Assembly (NCBI GenBank): GCA_046349395.1
Contig: JAXMCK010000006.1
Coordinates: 310,001 to 374,000 of the forward strand
Direction: 5' to 3'
DNA length: 64,000 nucleotides
Source of the DNA: JAXMCK01 sp046349395
Lineage (GTDB): Bacteria > Pseudomonadota > Alphaproteobacteria > Geminicoccales > Geminicoccaceae
Of this stretch, positions 24,549-34,364 are shown one piece after another. The first letter of the stretch is position 1; the number at the start of each line of letters is the position of its first letter. Under the pieces are notes generated by a model, which saw only the letters and a list, made by a program, of their open reading frames with translations, was not told the DNA's origin and made no database searches. The position numbers and the translations under genes are program-made.

Positions 24549-26089
24549 CCTGGCGCATCATCAAACCCGCCGTCACCTCGGGCAACGGGGTGGTGGTGGC
24601 GCAGAGCCGGACCGCCGCCGAGGTCGGGGCGGAGGTGCTGCGCTCGGGCGGCAATGCGGTCGACGCGGCGGTAGCGACTTCGCTCGCATTGGGAGCGGTC
24701 GAGCCCTGGATGAGCGGTCTCGGCGGCGGCGGGTGCATGCTGGTGTGGATCGCGAGAGAGCAGCGAGCCTTCGCGGTCGAGTTCGGAATGGTGGCACCGG
24801 CCGCCCTCGATCCCTCCGACTACCCGCTGGCGGGCGGCAAGGGCGGCGACCTCTTCGGCTGGCCCGCGGTGCTCGACGACCGGAACGTCCACGGACCTTA
24901 CTCGATAGGTGTGCCGGGCTATCTGGACGGCCTCGTCACCGCATTGGAGCGCTTCGGCACGCAACGCTTCGCCGACCTCGTCGCACCGGCCGCCGACCTC
25001 GCCGAGCAGGGGCTGGCGATCGACTGGTACGCCTCGCTGCAGGTCACGAACTCGGCGGCCGTGCTCCGCCGCTACCCGGACACGGCCTCGGTCTGGTTGC
25101 CGGCCGGCCTGCCCCCGCCGACGGACTGGACGGGTGCCTTGCCGCGCCTGCCGCTCGGCGCTCTCGCAACCACGCTGCGCCGCCTCGCCGACGACGGGCC
25201 GCGCAGCTTCTACGAGGGCGCCACGGCCGAGCAACTCGTCGGCGACCTAGCGGCCATCGGCTGCAAGCTCACCGCGTCCGACCTCGCCGGCTATCGCGCG
25301 ACGGTGCGGCCGGCCGAAAGCTGCGCTTATCGTGACGCAAGCTTCGCACTGACCGGAAGCCTGTTCGGCGGCCCCACCTTTGCGCGCAGCCTGGAGTTCC
25401 TGGATGCGGCGGCTTTCGATGCCGGCGCACCGGGCGAGAAGACGTACGTGAGCTATGCACGGGCTCTGAAGGATGCATTCGCTCATCGTCTCGGGGAGAT
25501 GGGGGAAGCGGCAGGGGCGCCGTCCTGCACCTCGCATCTCAACGTCGTGGATCGCGAGGGCAACATCGTCGCCCTGACACAGACACTACTTTCCCTGTTC
25601 GGCAGCAAGGTGCTCTCGCCCTCGACGGGCATCCTGCTGAACAACGCGATCATGTGGTTCGATCCGCGACCCGGGCGGCCGAACTCGATGGCGCCGGGCC
25701 GCCGGCCGCTGGCCAACATGTGCCCGGTGCTCGGCCGGCGGAGCGACGGGAGGGTCTTCGCGCTCGGCGCCTCGGGCGGGCGGCGGATCATCCCTGCCGC
25801 GGTGCAGATCGCCTCGTTCCTCGTCGACTACGACATGGACCCGGAGACTGCCTTCGCGACGCCTCGCCTGGACCTCGGCGGCGGCGAGGAGATCACGCTC
25901 GACGCACGCCTCGGCACGGGGATCGCCGCCGCGGTCGAGACCGTCCTGCCGGTCCGTCGGATGACACCCGCGGTGCATCCTCTGCTGTGGGCCTGTCCGA
26001 CGGCAGCCTTGTTCGATCCCTCCTCGGGCACGGCCACCGGCGTCGCCGAACCTTTCCATCCCTGGGCGGATGCCGTCGCCGCCGACTGA
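24545..26089 (+). CDS. Gamma-glutamyltransferase family protein (start codon unusual)
   Basis: An Ntn-hydrolase of the GGT family, about 514 residues, that would hydrolyse or transfer gamma-glutamyl groups after self-cleavage. It has SGGNAVDAAVATSLALGAVE near residue 38, SGLGGGGCMLVW near 62, the GVPGYLDGLVTALERFG segment, and CTSHLNVVDREGNIVALTQT, where the nucleophilic Thr of the small subunit lies. The conserved N-terminus (AWRIIKPAVTSGNGVVVAQ) begins at an ATA codon that overlaps the permease stop as ATAG, and GGAG is 7 bases upstream. No AUG fits; GTG 24590 is the nearest ordinary start and would remove about 15 residues. No signal peptide is seen, so it is probably cytoplasmic. Confidence 0.85.
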   Translation: MAWRIIKPAVTSGNGVVVAQSRTAAEVGAEVLRSGGNAVDAAVATSLALGAVEPWMSGLGGGGCMLVWIAREQRAFAVEFGMVAPAALDPSDYPLAGGKGGDLFGWPAVLDDRNVHGPYSIGVPGYLDGLVTALERFGTQRFADLVAPAADLAEQGLAIDWYASLQVTNSAAVLRRYPDTASVWLPAGLPPPTDWTGALPRLPLGALATTLRRLADDGPRSFYEGATAEQLVGDLAAIGCKLTASDLAGYRATVRPAESCAYRDASFALTGSLFGGPTFARSLEFLDAAAFDAGAPGEKTYVSYARALKDAFAHRLGEMGEAAGAPSCTSHLNVVDREGNIVALTQTLLSLFGSKVLSPSTGILLNNAIMWFDPRPGRPNSMAPGRRPLANMCPVLGRRSDGRVFALGASGGRRIIPAAVQIASFLVDYDMDPETAFATPRLDLGGGEEITLDARLGTGIAAAVETVLPVRRMTPAVHPLLWACPTAALFDPSSGTATGVAEPFHPWADAVAAD

Positions 26090-26143
26090 GGCGTAACGTC
26101 CTCGAATTGCCGCCTTCTTCTTTGTCCCATGGACTCCGGGCAT

Positions 26144-26174
26144 GCCCGTGGGTAAAGGGGCGCGGGCTTTTTTT
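26144..26174 (+). terminator. Rho-independent terminator after the ABC/GGT operon
   Basis: GCCCGTG (26144-26150) pairs with CGCGGGC (26161-26167), one G-U included, around a 10-base loop and is followed by seven T. It is 55 bases after the GGT stop and ends the operon before hppA. Confidence 0.85.
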
Positions 26175-26259
26175 GAGCCGTTTCTCCGGCACGACACCGC
26201 ACAAAGGGTTTCTCGGGCCAGCGGGTCGCGCCAACCGAAAAAGAACGAGGTTGAGGCAC

Positions 26260-28380
<2,121 letters not shown>

Positions 28381-28395
28381 GCCCAGAGAAGACGC

Positions 28396-28422
28396 GCCCC
28401 GCCGGCCGAAAGCCGGCGGGGC
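28396..28422 (+). terminator. Hairpin terminator after hppA
   Basis: GCCCCGCCGGC (28396-28406) and GCCGGCGGGGC (28412-28422) form a perfect 11-bp stem with a CGAAA loop 15 bases after the hppA stop. It lacks a T-run, so termination could be partial or act mainly as a 3' stabiliser. Confidence 0.7.
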
Positions 28423-28473
28423 GACGGCGCTAGAGCGCGTTCGCTCGGACCAAACATGGTCCAAAGTCCTCGT

Positions 28474-28513
28474 TGCCTACCGGCTTCCGGCCTACCCGAG
28501 GCTCGCGTTTCCG
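28474..28513 (+). repeat. Dispersed repeat, copy A
   Basis: A segment reading CTACCGG-CTTCCGGCCTACC-CGAGGCTCGCG-TTCCG closely matches 29510-29550 in the same orientation. The preceding bases also contain GGAC/GGTCC pairs in both copies. It resembles short intergenic mosaic repeats of alphaproteobacterial chromosomes and lies beyond the 3' end of the HTH-like gene. Confidence 0.75.
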
Positions 28514-28675
28514 TTCGCCCGAATACGCTCCAGGGCACGACCTTGATCGGGATGTCACCGTTGCGCCCTGGCCAATCGGCATCGGCCCCGGGGCGGCCTT
28601 CTATCGGCCGGGGGCTGGTGAAGAGGGACGGCATGGTTGGAGGTCGGGGGTAGGACGAGGCCTTACAGTCGGCCT

Positions 28676-29341
28676 CTACGGCCCGGCGCGCGGTTCCGGG
28701 ACAGGCGTCCTGACGGCATCCATCGGCATCGGCGGAAGGTCGAGGCCGGGGACCCAGTCGAGGGAGGCCGGGGCGGGCTTCGCGGGATCGTGGCCGAGGT
28801 CTTCGAGCAGGTCGGCGCGGCGCGACGCGATCTCCTCAATCACGCGCATCCGCAGATTGGCGAGGATCCGCAGCCGGGCGCGGGCGGCGTAGGCGTCCGA
28901 CATGGGATCGCATTCACGCGGAACAGGCGGTGTCGGCAGCGGTCGGCCACTGTGCTCGCGCGGCGTTCGCGTCAGCATGCGCACCACCGACCGGGCCAGG
29001 ACCTCGAAGGGGTCGCGGCCGCGCTGGCTCTCGTGGAAGAGCCAGATGCAGATGCGGGGCTCGCGCTCCTCGATGGCTTCGAGCACGACGAACATGCTGA
29101 GGAAGCGCACCAGATGCAGCCGCACCGTGTCGGCCAGGGAGAGCAGGTCGCGCCAGGTGGCGAGCACGCGGCCGACGCTGCCGTCGGCCAGCATGGCCTG
29201 GACTTCCTCGACGGGCAGTCGCGCGGCCCTGGCGGCGGTCAGGGCGTCCTGTCCAGCCGCGACGCGGCGCATCGCCATGGCCTTGCGGCCGGCGACGACG
29301 GGCCGGGACGGATAAGGAACGGGTCGTGCGCGGCGCGACAT
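28676..29341 (-). CDS. Uncharacterised protein with HTH-like N-terminal region
   Basis: A 221-residue, arginine-rich soluble protein that I do not recognise by name. Residues about 32-60 (DALTAARAARLPVEEVQAML) look like a homeodomain-type helix-turn-helix of the kind in terminase-small-subunit or resolvase proteins. The middle is helical (LADTVRLHLVRFLSMFVVLE) and the C-terminus is proline-rich (LDWVPGLDLPPMP). It is a single gene between two copies of a dispersed repeat. A good sigma70 promoter ends about 10 bases before the ATG and overlaps a perfect 16-bp palindrome, suggesting autoregulation. Function unknown. Confidence 0.65.
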   Translation of the reverse strand: MSRRARPVPYPSRPVVAGRKAMAMRRVAAGQDALTAARAARLPVEEVQAMLADGSVGRVLATWRDLLSLADTVRLHLVRFLSMFVVLEAIEEREPRICIWLFHESQRGRDPFEVLARSVVRMLTRTPREHSGRPLPTPPVPRECDPMSDAYAARARLRILANLRMRVIEEIASRRADLLEDLGHDPAKPAPASLDWVPGLDLPPMPMDAVRTPVPEPRAGP

Positions 29342-29347
29342 GGCGTC

Positions 29348-29380
29348 AAGGACTATAGTCCTTTATCGGACTAGGATCAA
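29348..29380 (-). promoter_or_regulatory. Promoter with overlapping palindrome for the HTH-like gene
   Basis: On the minus strand, -35 TTGATC (29375-29380), a 17-base spacer and -10 TATAGT (29352-29357). The -10 lies in the centre of the perfect palindrome AAGGACTATAGTCCTT (29348-29363). The ATG (29341) follows the -10 by 10 bases, so the transcript would have almost no leader. A repressor on the palindrome would block RNA polymerase directly. Confidence 0.65.
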
Positions 29381-29509
29381 GATCCTTTCGACGCAGCGAT
29401 GTCCAGACGCCGAGGCACATGACGTAGGCGGCAAGACGCGCCACCCCATGCGGGGGGTCGGACACCTGGACCGTGTTCGGTCTGACCGACCGCGGTCCAG
29501 GTGGCTCAT

Positions 29510-29550
29510 TGTCTACCGGCCTTCCGCCCTACCCGAGGCTCGCGGTTCCG
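29510..29550 (+). repeat. Dispersed repeat, copy B
   Basis: Second copy of the repeat at 28474-28513, same orientation, with a few substitutions and one extra C. It lies between the HTH-like gene promoter and the 3' end of bamE. Confidence 0.75.
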
Positions 29551-29567
29551 CTCAGCGCGAAAACGCC

Positions 29568-30080
29568 CTAGAAGCCGCTGCCGGCTCCGGGCATCGGCGA
29601 GCGGGCTGCGGAGGCTGCGCGAGCCGTCGCGTTCGGATCGGTGTTGAACCGGCCGAGATTGCTGAAGAACTGCTGCAGCACGGTCAGCTCGTTGCCGAGC
29701 GTATGCGTCTTGTCGGGGTCGGGCGTGATCGCCTGGGCCATTTCCAACCCATGCTGGTTCACGTCCTTTACGATGCCGGCCTGATCGAAGTCGATCTGGA
29801 CCACGTCCTGAGCCACCGTCTTGTCACGGTAGAACGCGATCTGCTCGGTGCGTTGGCTCACATAGAGCCATCGCTCGCCGTCGAAAGTGCCGACCATCGA
29901 CGGGGTGCCGAGGATCTTCTGCACCTCCTCGCGACTGGTCACTCCAGGCTGCACCTGGGCCAGATCGTCCGGATTGACCTGATATCCGTGGTTGGCGACC
30001 GTGGCCGTACATGCTGCGGTCATGGCGACCAGCGCCGCCAAGGCAGGCACCTGACGCCACCCTCTGAGCTTGGACTTCAT
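29568..30080 (-). CDS. bamE: Outer membrane assembly lipoprotein BamE (SmpA/OmlA)
   Basis: A 170-residue lipoprotein. Its signal peptide ends in AMTAAC, so the lipidated Cys is near residue 24. The SmpA/OmlA domain follows: LAQVQPGVTSREEVQKILGT near residue 38, then WLYVSQRTEQIAFYRDK and QIDFDQAGIVKDV. BamE is an accessory part of the BAM complex that folds beta-barrel proteins in the outer membrane. The C-terminal 60 residues are longer than in enterobacteria, as usual in alphaproteobacteria. ATG 30080 is chosen because the signal peptide begins there. It is divergent from the CBP3 chaperone gene, a common alphaproteobacterial arrangement. Confidence 0.92.
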   Translation of the reverse strand: MKSKLRGWRQVPALAALVAMTAACTATVANHGYQVNPDDLAQVQPGVTSREEVQKILGTPSMVGTFDGERWLYVSQRTEQIAFYRDKTVAQDVVQIDFDQAGIVKDVNQHGLEMAQAITPDPDKTHTLGNELTVLQQFFSNLGRFNTDPNATARAASAARSPMPGAGSGF

Positions 30081-30165
30081 GGGGCCTAAGCCATCTCTGC
30101 TTCCTGATGGGGCGGCGGGAGTGATAGCACCGGCCGCCGGCCAGCGACATATGGGATGGACCGCC

Positions 30166-30729
30166 ATGGCGGATTGGTGGCAGGCGTGGCGTCGCTCGTG
30201 GGCCGACCGACAGGCACGAACGGCGAGCGCGCACAAGCTCTACGAGGTGATCGTCAGTCAGGCGCGTGAGCCCACATTCTACGCCGAGTGGGGCGTGCCG
30301 GACACGCGTGCCGGCCGTCTCGAAATGGTCAATCTTCACGCCATCCTGGCGATGAGACGGTTGAGGACTGCCGGTCCGGGCGGGGAGCAGCTCGGCCAGT
30401 CGCTGTTCGATCTCCTCTTTGCCGATCTCGACCAGCATCTGCGGGAATGGGGTGTGGGAGATCTGTCGGTCGGCAAGCACGTCAAGAAGCTCGCCGAAAG
30501 CTTCTTCGGGCGCGCCAAGGCGATCGATCGGCCGTTGGACGAGCGCGACGTCACCGCCCTCGTCGAGGTGCTGGAGCGCAACGTGTTCGAGGGCCGAGAG
30601 GGATCTCCAGATGGCGCCCGCAGATTGGCCGACTATCTGCTCGCCCAGGAACGCTATCTCGCGAGCGCCGATGAAATTCTGGCCGGTCGGTTGGCATTTG
30701 CACCGATCGGCCCGGCCGCATGCGGCTGA
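30166..30729 (+). CDS. Ubiquinol-cytochrome c chaperone family protein (CBP3/UQCC1-like)
   Basis: A 187-residue cytosolic protein of the CBP3 family, helping cytochrome b/bc1 complex assembly. Family features: HKLYEVIVSQAREPTFYAEW near residue 23, DTRAGRLEMVNLHAILAMRR near 47, QSLFDLLFADLDQHLREWGV near 80 and KLAESFFGRAKAID near 112. The start is uncertain between ATG 30166 and ATG 30151, neither with a strong SD; homology begins a little after both. It is divergent from bamE. Confidence 0.85.
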   Translation: MADWWQAWRRSWADRQARTASAHKLYEVIVSQAREPTFYAEWGVPDTRAGRLEMVNLHAILAMRRLRTAGPGGEQLGQSLFDLLFADLDQHLREWGVGDLSVGKHVKKLAESFFGRAKAIDRPLDERDVTALVEVLERNVFEGREGSPDGARRLADYLLAQERYLASADEILAGRLAFAPIGPAACG

Positions 30730-30740
30730 CCGGGCCAGTG

Positions 30741-30769
30741 TTGACCCCTCGTATGGACCTGCCTACCCT
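30741..30769 (+). promoter_or_regulatory. Promoter of the yceD-plsX-fabH unit
   Basis: TTGACC at 30741-30746, a 17-base spacer and TACCCT at 30764-30769 in a gene-free gap, about 115 bases upstream of the yceD start. Confidence 0.5.
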
Positions 30770-30885
30770 CCCATATGCGGGGTGAGGTGGGCTCTTAGGC
30801 TGCGCCGCGAGGAAAAAAGATCGCTTGCCATGCGTCCGTTCGCGGCGAGCTTTCCTTTACTTGTCAGTCCCTGGAGCGAGTCGGA

Positions 30886-31416
30886 GTGTCGGCGGTGTCC
30901 GAGCGTCGCGAGCTGACGATGCTGGTTCATGTGGATCGACTCCCGGCGGCCGGGCAGCCGTTCCGGTTGCGCGCCGGCGAGGCCGAGCGTACCGCGCTGG
31001 CGAAGCGCTTCGACTTGGTCGGGTTGGACCGACTCGAAGCCGAGGGGCGGGTCGATCCTCTCAGCGAGGTCAATGGCGTACGCGTGTCGGGGCGGCTCCG
31101 CGCCGAGGTCGTCCAAAGCTGCGTGGTGACCTTCGAGCCAGTGCCGGCGACGATCGATGCACCGTTCGAGGTCGTGTTCGCACGGCAGCCGGACGAAGAT
31201 GCCGACGACGAGATCGACGTCGACCCGAATATCGACGACCCGGAGCCTCTCGAATCGGACGAGCTGGACGTGGGCGAGATCGTGGCACAGGAACTGAGCC
31301 TCGCCCTCGACCCCTACCCCCGCTCGCCGTCGGCCGACCGTGCGATGTCCGACGTCGAGGCGAAGGAAGACGCCGCCGGACCATTCGCCGCACTTGGCCG
31401 CCTGCGTGTCCATTGA
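30886..31416 (+). CDS. yceD: DUF177/YceD family protein
   Basis: A 176-residue protein of the YceD family, linked to 23S rRNA accumulation and normally encoded upstream of plsX (with rpmF between them in many bacteria; rpmF is absent here). It has GRLRAEVVQSCVVTFEPVPA near residue 70, the acidic stretch EDADDEIDVDPNIDD near 108 and DVGEIVAQELSLALDPYPR near 132, which is the family core. GTG 30886 is used because GGAG is 8 bases upstream; GTG 30895 is an alternative. It is 60 bases upstream of plsX and probably co-transcribed. Confidence 0.88.
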   Translation: MSAVSERRELTMLVHVDRLPAAGQPFRLRAGEAERTALAKRFDLVGLDRLEAEGRVDPLSEVNGVRVSGRLRAEVVQSCVVTFEPVPATIDAPFEVVFARQPDEDADDEIDVDPNIDDPEPLESDELDVGEIVAQELSLALDPYPRSPSADRAMSDVEAKEDAAGPFAALGRLRVH

Positions 31417-31476
31417 CCTGCGGGCATGCCCGCCGATAGTCGGGCGCCCCCGCCCGCTCGATCCGGTAATGGAGCC

Positions 31477-32520
31477 ATGAGCCTCGTCATCGCCCTCGAT
31501 GGCATGGGTGGTGACGCCGCCCCCGAGATCGTCGTGTCAGGCGCTGCCGACGCCCTGGCGCGGGACCCCGACCTGCGCTTCCTCCTGTTCGGCGACGAGG
31601 CCCGGCTCCGGCCCTTGCTCGACCGCGAGCCGGCGCTTCGAGCGGCGACGGACGTGCGCCACACCCCGGATGCGATCAGCGGCGACGCCAAGCCCGCTAC
31701 GGCACTGCGCCAGGGCCGCTCGTCCAGTATGCGGCTGACGATCAACGCGGTGAAAGAGGGCGAGGCGGTCGCCGCCGTGTCCGCCGGTAATACCGGCGCC
31801 CTGTTGGCGATGGCGAAGTTCGTCCTGAAGACGCTGCCCGGCATCGACCGGCCGGCCTTCGTCACGATCATGCCCGCCCGGCGCAAGCCCACGGTCATTC
31901 TCGACCTCGGGGCCAATGTCGACTGCACGGCCGACCACCTCTTCCAGTTCGCGATCATGGGAGAGGTGTTCGCTCGGGTGATCCTGGGAATCGAGCAGCC
32001 GGAGGTGGGCCTGCTGAACGTCGGCACGGAGGAGGCCAAGGGCGACGACATCGTCCGCAGCGCCGCCGCCATGCTCCGCGACAGTCCGCTCAAGATCCGG
32101 TTCCACGGCTTCATCGAGGGCAACGACGTCACGGAGGGCGTGGTCGACGTCGTGGTCACGGACGGCTTCACCGGCAATGTTGCGCTCAAGATCGCCGAAG
32201 GTACCGCCAAGATGTTCACGAGCGGCCTGCGCGACGCCTTCGAGCAGGGCGGCCTGCGTGCCAAGCTCGGCTTCCTGTTCGCGCGCCCGGCCCTGCGGAG
32301 CTTTCGCGACAAGCTCGATCCACGCCGCTACAACGGGGCGATGTTCGTCGGCCTGAACGGCGTGGTGGTGAAGAGCCACGGCGGCACCGACGCGCTGGGG
32401 TTCGCCTCCGCACTCGCCGTGGCGGCCGACCTCGTGCGCAAACGGGCCAACGAGCGGATCATGGAGGAGTTGGCCGGGATCGCGGCGGCCACCCTGCCAG
32501 AAACACGCGCCGCATCCTGA
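31477..32520 (+). CDS. plsX: Phosphate acyltransferase PlsX
   Basis: A 347-residue enzyme making acyl-phosphate from acyl-ACP and phosphate for phosphatidic acid synthesis at the membrane. It starts with the family signature IALDGMGGDAAPEIVVSGA and continues with SAGNTGALLAMAKFVLKTLP near 105, ILDLGANVDCTADHL near 138, MLNVGTEEAKGDD-type sequence near 180 and VVTDGFTGNVALKIAEGT near 225. Length is standard. GGAG is 6 bases upstream of ATG 31477. It is followed 6 bases later by fabH. Confidence 0.96.
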   Translation: MSLVIALDGMGGDAAPEIVVSGAADALARDPDLRFLLFGDEARLRPLLDREPALRAATDVRHTPDAISGDAKPATALRQGRSSSMRLTINAVKEGEAVAAVSAGNTGALLAMAKFVLKTLPGIDRPAFVTIMPARRKPTVILDLGANVDCTADHLFQFAIMGEVFARVILGIEQPEVGLLNVGTEEAKGDDIVRSAAAMLRDSPLKIRFHGFIEGNDVTEGVVDVVVTDGFTGNVALKIAEGTAKMFTSGLRDAFEQGGLRAKLGFLFARPALRSFRDKLDPRRYNGAMFVGLNGVVVKSHGGTDALGFASALAVAADLVRKRANERIMEELAGIAAATLPETRAAS

Positions 32521-32526
32521 GCAATC

Positions 32527-33501
32527 ATGCCGAGATCGATCATTCGAGGGGTCGGGGCGTATCTGCCGGCCCAGATCGTCACCAATGCCGACCTGCCGGC
32601 ACGCGGAGTCGACACGTCCGACGAGTGGATCCGCGAGCGTACGGGCATCTGCCAGCGCCACATCGCGGCCGCAGGTGAGCTGACCTCCGATCTCGGGACG
32701 AGTGCGGCGAAGATCGCCCTGGAGCGCTCCGGGATCGCGGCGTCCGACATCGATCTGATCCTCGTCGCCACGTCGACGCCGGACCACACGTTTCCGGCGA
32801 CGGCGACGGCGATCCAGCGCAAGCTCGGGGTCGGTCCCTGTCCGGCTTTCGATCTCCAGGCGGTCTGCGCCGGCTTCGCCTATGGCCTCGCAACGGCGGA
32901 CAACTTCATCCGCGCCGGGCAGGCGAAGAACGTCCTCGTCATCGGTGCCGAGACCTTCTCGCGCCTGCTCGACTGGACCGACCGCACCACCTGCGTGCTG
33001 TTCGGCGACGGCGCCGGGGCCGTGGTCCTGAGCGCCGAACGTCAGGAGGCAGGTGCGGTCGAGCGCGGCATCCTCGCCACCCATCTGGGGGCGGACGGCA
33101 CCCACTATGCCGACCTCTATGTCGACGGCGGACCGTCCTCGACCGGCACCACCGGCCATCTGCGGATGAACGGTCGCGAAGTGTTCCGGCAGGCGGTGAC
33201 ACAGCTTGCGGGCGCTGCGGAGACCGTGTTGAGCCGGGCCGGCTACGGCGTCGAGGATCTCGACTGGCTGGTGCCGCATCAGGCGAACCTGCGGATCATC
33301 GATGCCGTGGGCAAGCGCCTCCACCTCGCCGCCGACAAGGTCGTCGTGACGGTCGACCGGCATGCCAACACCTCTGCGGCATCCATTCCTCTGGCGCTGA
33401 ACGTGGCCGTAGAGGACGGGCGACTCCGCCCGGGACATCTCGTCGTCGTGGACGCCATGGGCGGCGGCTTCACCTGGGGTGCCGCACTGATCCGCTGGTA
33501 G
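32527..33501 (+). CDS. fabH: Beta-ketoacyl-ACP synthase III
   Basis: A 324-residue thiolase-fold enzyme that condenses acetyl-CoA with malonyl-ACP to start fatty acid synthesis. The catalytic triad is visible: Cys in AFDLQAVCAGFAYGLA near 112, His in LVPHQANLRIID near 250 and Asn in DRHANTSAASIP near 280. The C-terminal MGGGFTWGAALIRW is also conserved. It follows plsX by 6 bp and precedes ihfA, which has its own promoter. Confidence 0.96.
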   Translation: MPRSIIRGVGAYLPAQIVTNADLPARGVDTSDEWIRERTGICQRHIAAAGELTSDLGTSAAKIALERSGIAASDIDLILVATSTPDHTFPATATAIQRKLGVGPCPAFDLQAVCAGFAYGLATADNFIRAGQAKNVLVIGAETFSRLLDWTDRTTCVLFGDGAGAVVLSAERQEAGAVERGILATHLGADGTHYADLYVDGGPSSTGTTGHLRMNGREVFRQAVTQLAGAAETVLSRAGYGVEDLDWLVPHQANLRIIDAVGKRLHLAADKVVVTVDRHANTSAASIPLALNVAVEDGRLRPGHLVVVDAMGGGFTWGAALIRW

Positions 33502-33522
33502 TTTCAGCGCCGTCGCTTTCCG

Positions 33523-33551
33523 TTGACGGAACCCCTTGTCTCAGCTAGCTT
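33523..33551 (+). promoter_or_regulatory. Promoter of ihfA-merR
   Basis: TTGACG at 33523-33528, a 17-base spacer and TAGCTT at 33546-33551, followed by an AT-rich stretch, 37 bases before the ihfA ATG. Confidence 0.6.
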
Positions 33552-33588
33552 TTTGTTAATTGAGCTGCCGCAGACGAGGGCCGCGACC

Positions 33589-33894
33589 ATGGCGGGTAAG
33601 ACCGTGACACGGGCTCAGCTCGCCGAAGCCGTGTATCAGGAGGTAGGCCTGTCACGGAGCGAGTCGGCCGGACTCGTGGATGCCATTCTCGACGAGATCG
33701 CTGGTTCCTTGATGCAGGACGGCACCGTCAAGATCTCGTCCTTCGGTACCTTCTCGGTCCGCAAGAAGGGTCAACGGGTCGGCCGCAACCCGAAGACGGG
33801 ACAGGAGGTGCCCATCCTGCCCCGACGCGTTCTCGTGTTCCGCGCTTCGCAGGTGTTGCGTGCCCGCATCAACGGCGAGGCCGAAGTAAGCTGA
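33589..33894 (+). CDS. ihfA: Integration host factor subunit alpha
   Basis: A 101-residue DNABII-family nucleoid protein that bends DNA as a heterodimer with IhfB. Core features: MQDGTVKISSFGTFSVRKKG near 45 and the DNA-inserting arm GRNPKTGQEVPI with its Pro near 74. ATG 33589 gives the standard N-terminus (TVTRAQLAEAVY). Its TGA overlaps the merR start. The placement downstream of fabH and upstream of a MerR gene is the common alphaproteobacterial order. Confidence 0.94.
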   Translation: MAGKTVTRAQLAEAVYQEVGLSRSESAGLVDAILDEIAGSLMQDGTVKISSFGTFSVRKKGQRVGRNPKTGQEVPILPRRVLVFRASQVLRARINGEAEVS

Positions 33895-34364
33895 TGGCAA
33901 GTGCTGTCGACGTCGTCATCGAAGGCCGCACGGGCGATGACGCACCTCGTCCACCCAAATCCTCGACCGCCTTCCGCACCATCAGCGAGGTTGCGGACGA
34001 TCTGGCCGTGGCACAGCATGTGCTGCGCTTCTGGGAGAGCAAGTTCCCCCAGGTCCGGCCGTTGAAGCGCGGCGGCGGGCGCCGCTACTACCGACCCGAA
34101 GACGTCGACCTGCTGCGTCAGATCCGCAGCCTCCTCTATGAGGAAGGCTACACGATCAAGGGTGCCCAGAAGCTGCTGCGCGCCCGCCGCGGCCGCGGCA
34201 CTGGCGCCGAACGCGTGGAACCGAAGGCGCCGACCCGCGCCAAGCGCGAAGGGGTGGCCGATCCCGTGGTCCGCGAGGCGCTGAGCGAGTTGCGCGCCGA
34301 TCTCGTCGATTTGCGCGACCTGCTCGAGCGTCTGCGCTCGGGCACCGACGAGGACGAGGACTAG
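33894..34364 (+). CDS. MerR-family transcriptional regulator
   Basis: A 156-residue regulator of the subfamily encoded next to ihfA. The HTH_1 domain is at about residues 27-98: FRTISEVADDLAVAQHVLRF, then PLKRGGGRRYYRPEDVDLLR and SLLYEEGYTIKGAQKLLRAR. A basic linker is followed by a C-terminal coiled coil (EALSELRADLVDLRDLLERL). It starts by overlapping the ihfA stop, so it is co-translated. Target genes are not evident. Its stop overlaps the stop of the convergent membrane-protein gene. Confidence 0.92.
   Translation: MASAVDVVIEGRTGDDAPRPPKSSTAFRTISEVADDLAVAQHVLRFWESKFPQVRPLKRGGGRRYYRPEDVDLLRQIRSLLYEEGYTIKGAQKLLRARRGRGTGAERVEPKAPTRAKREGVADPVVREALSELRADLVDLRDLLERLRSGTDEDED

Noticed and set aside
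31537..33438. Minus-strand open frame of 633 residues opposite plsX and fabH
   Set aside because: Shadow of two conserved genes on the other strand.
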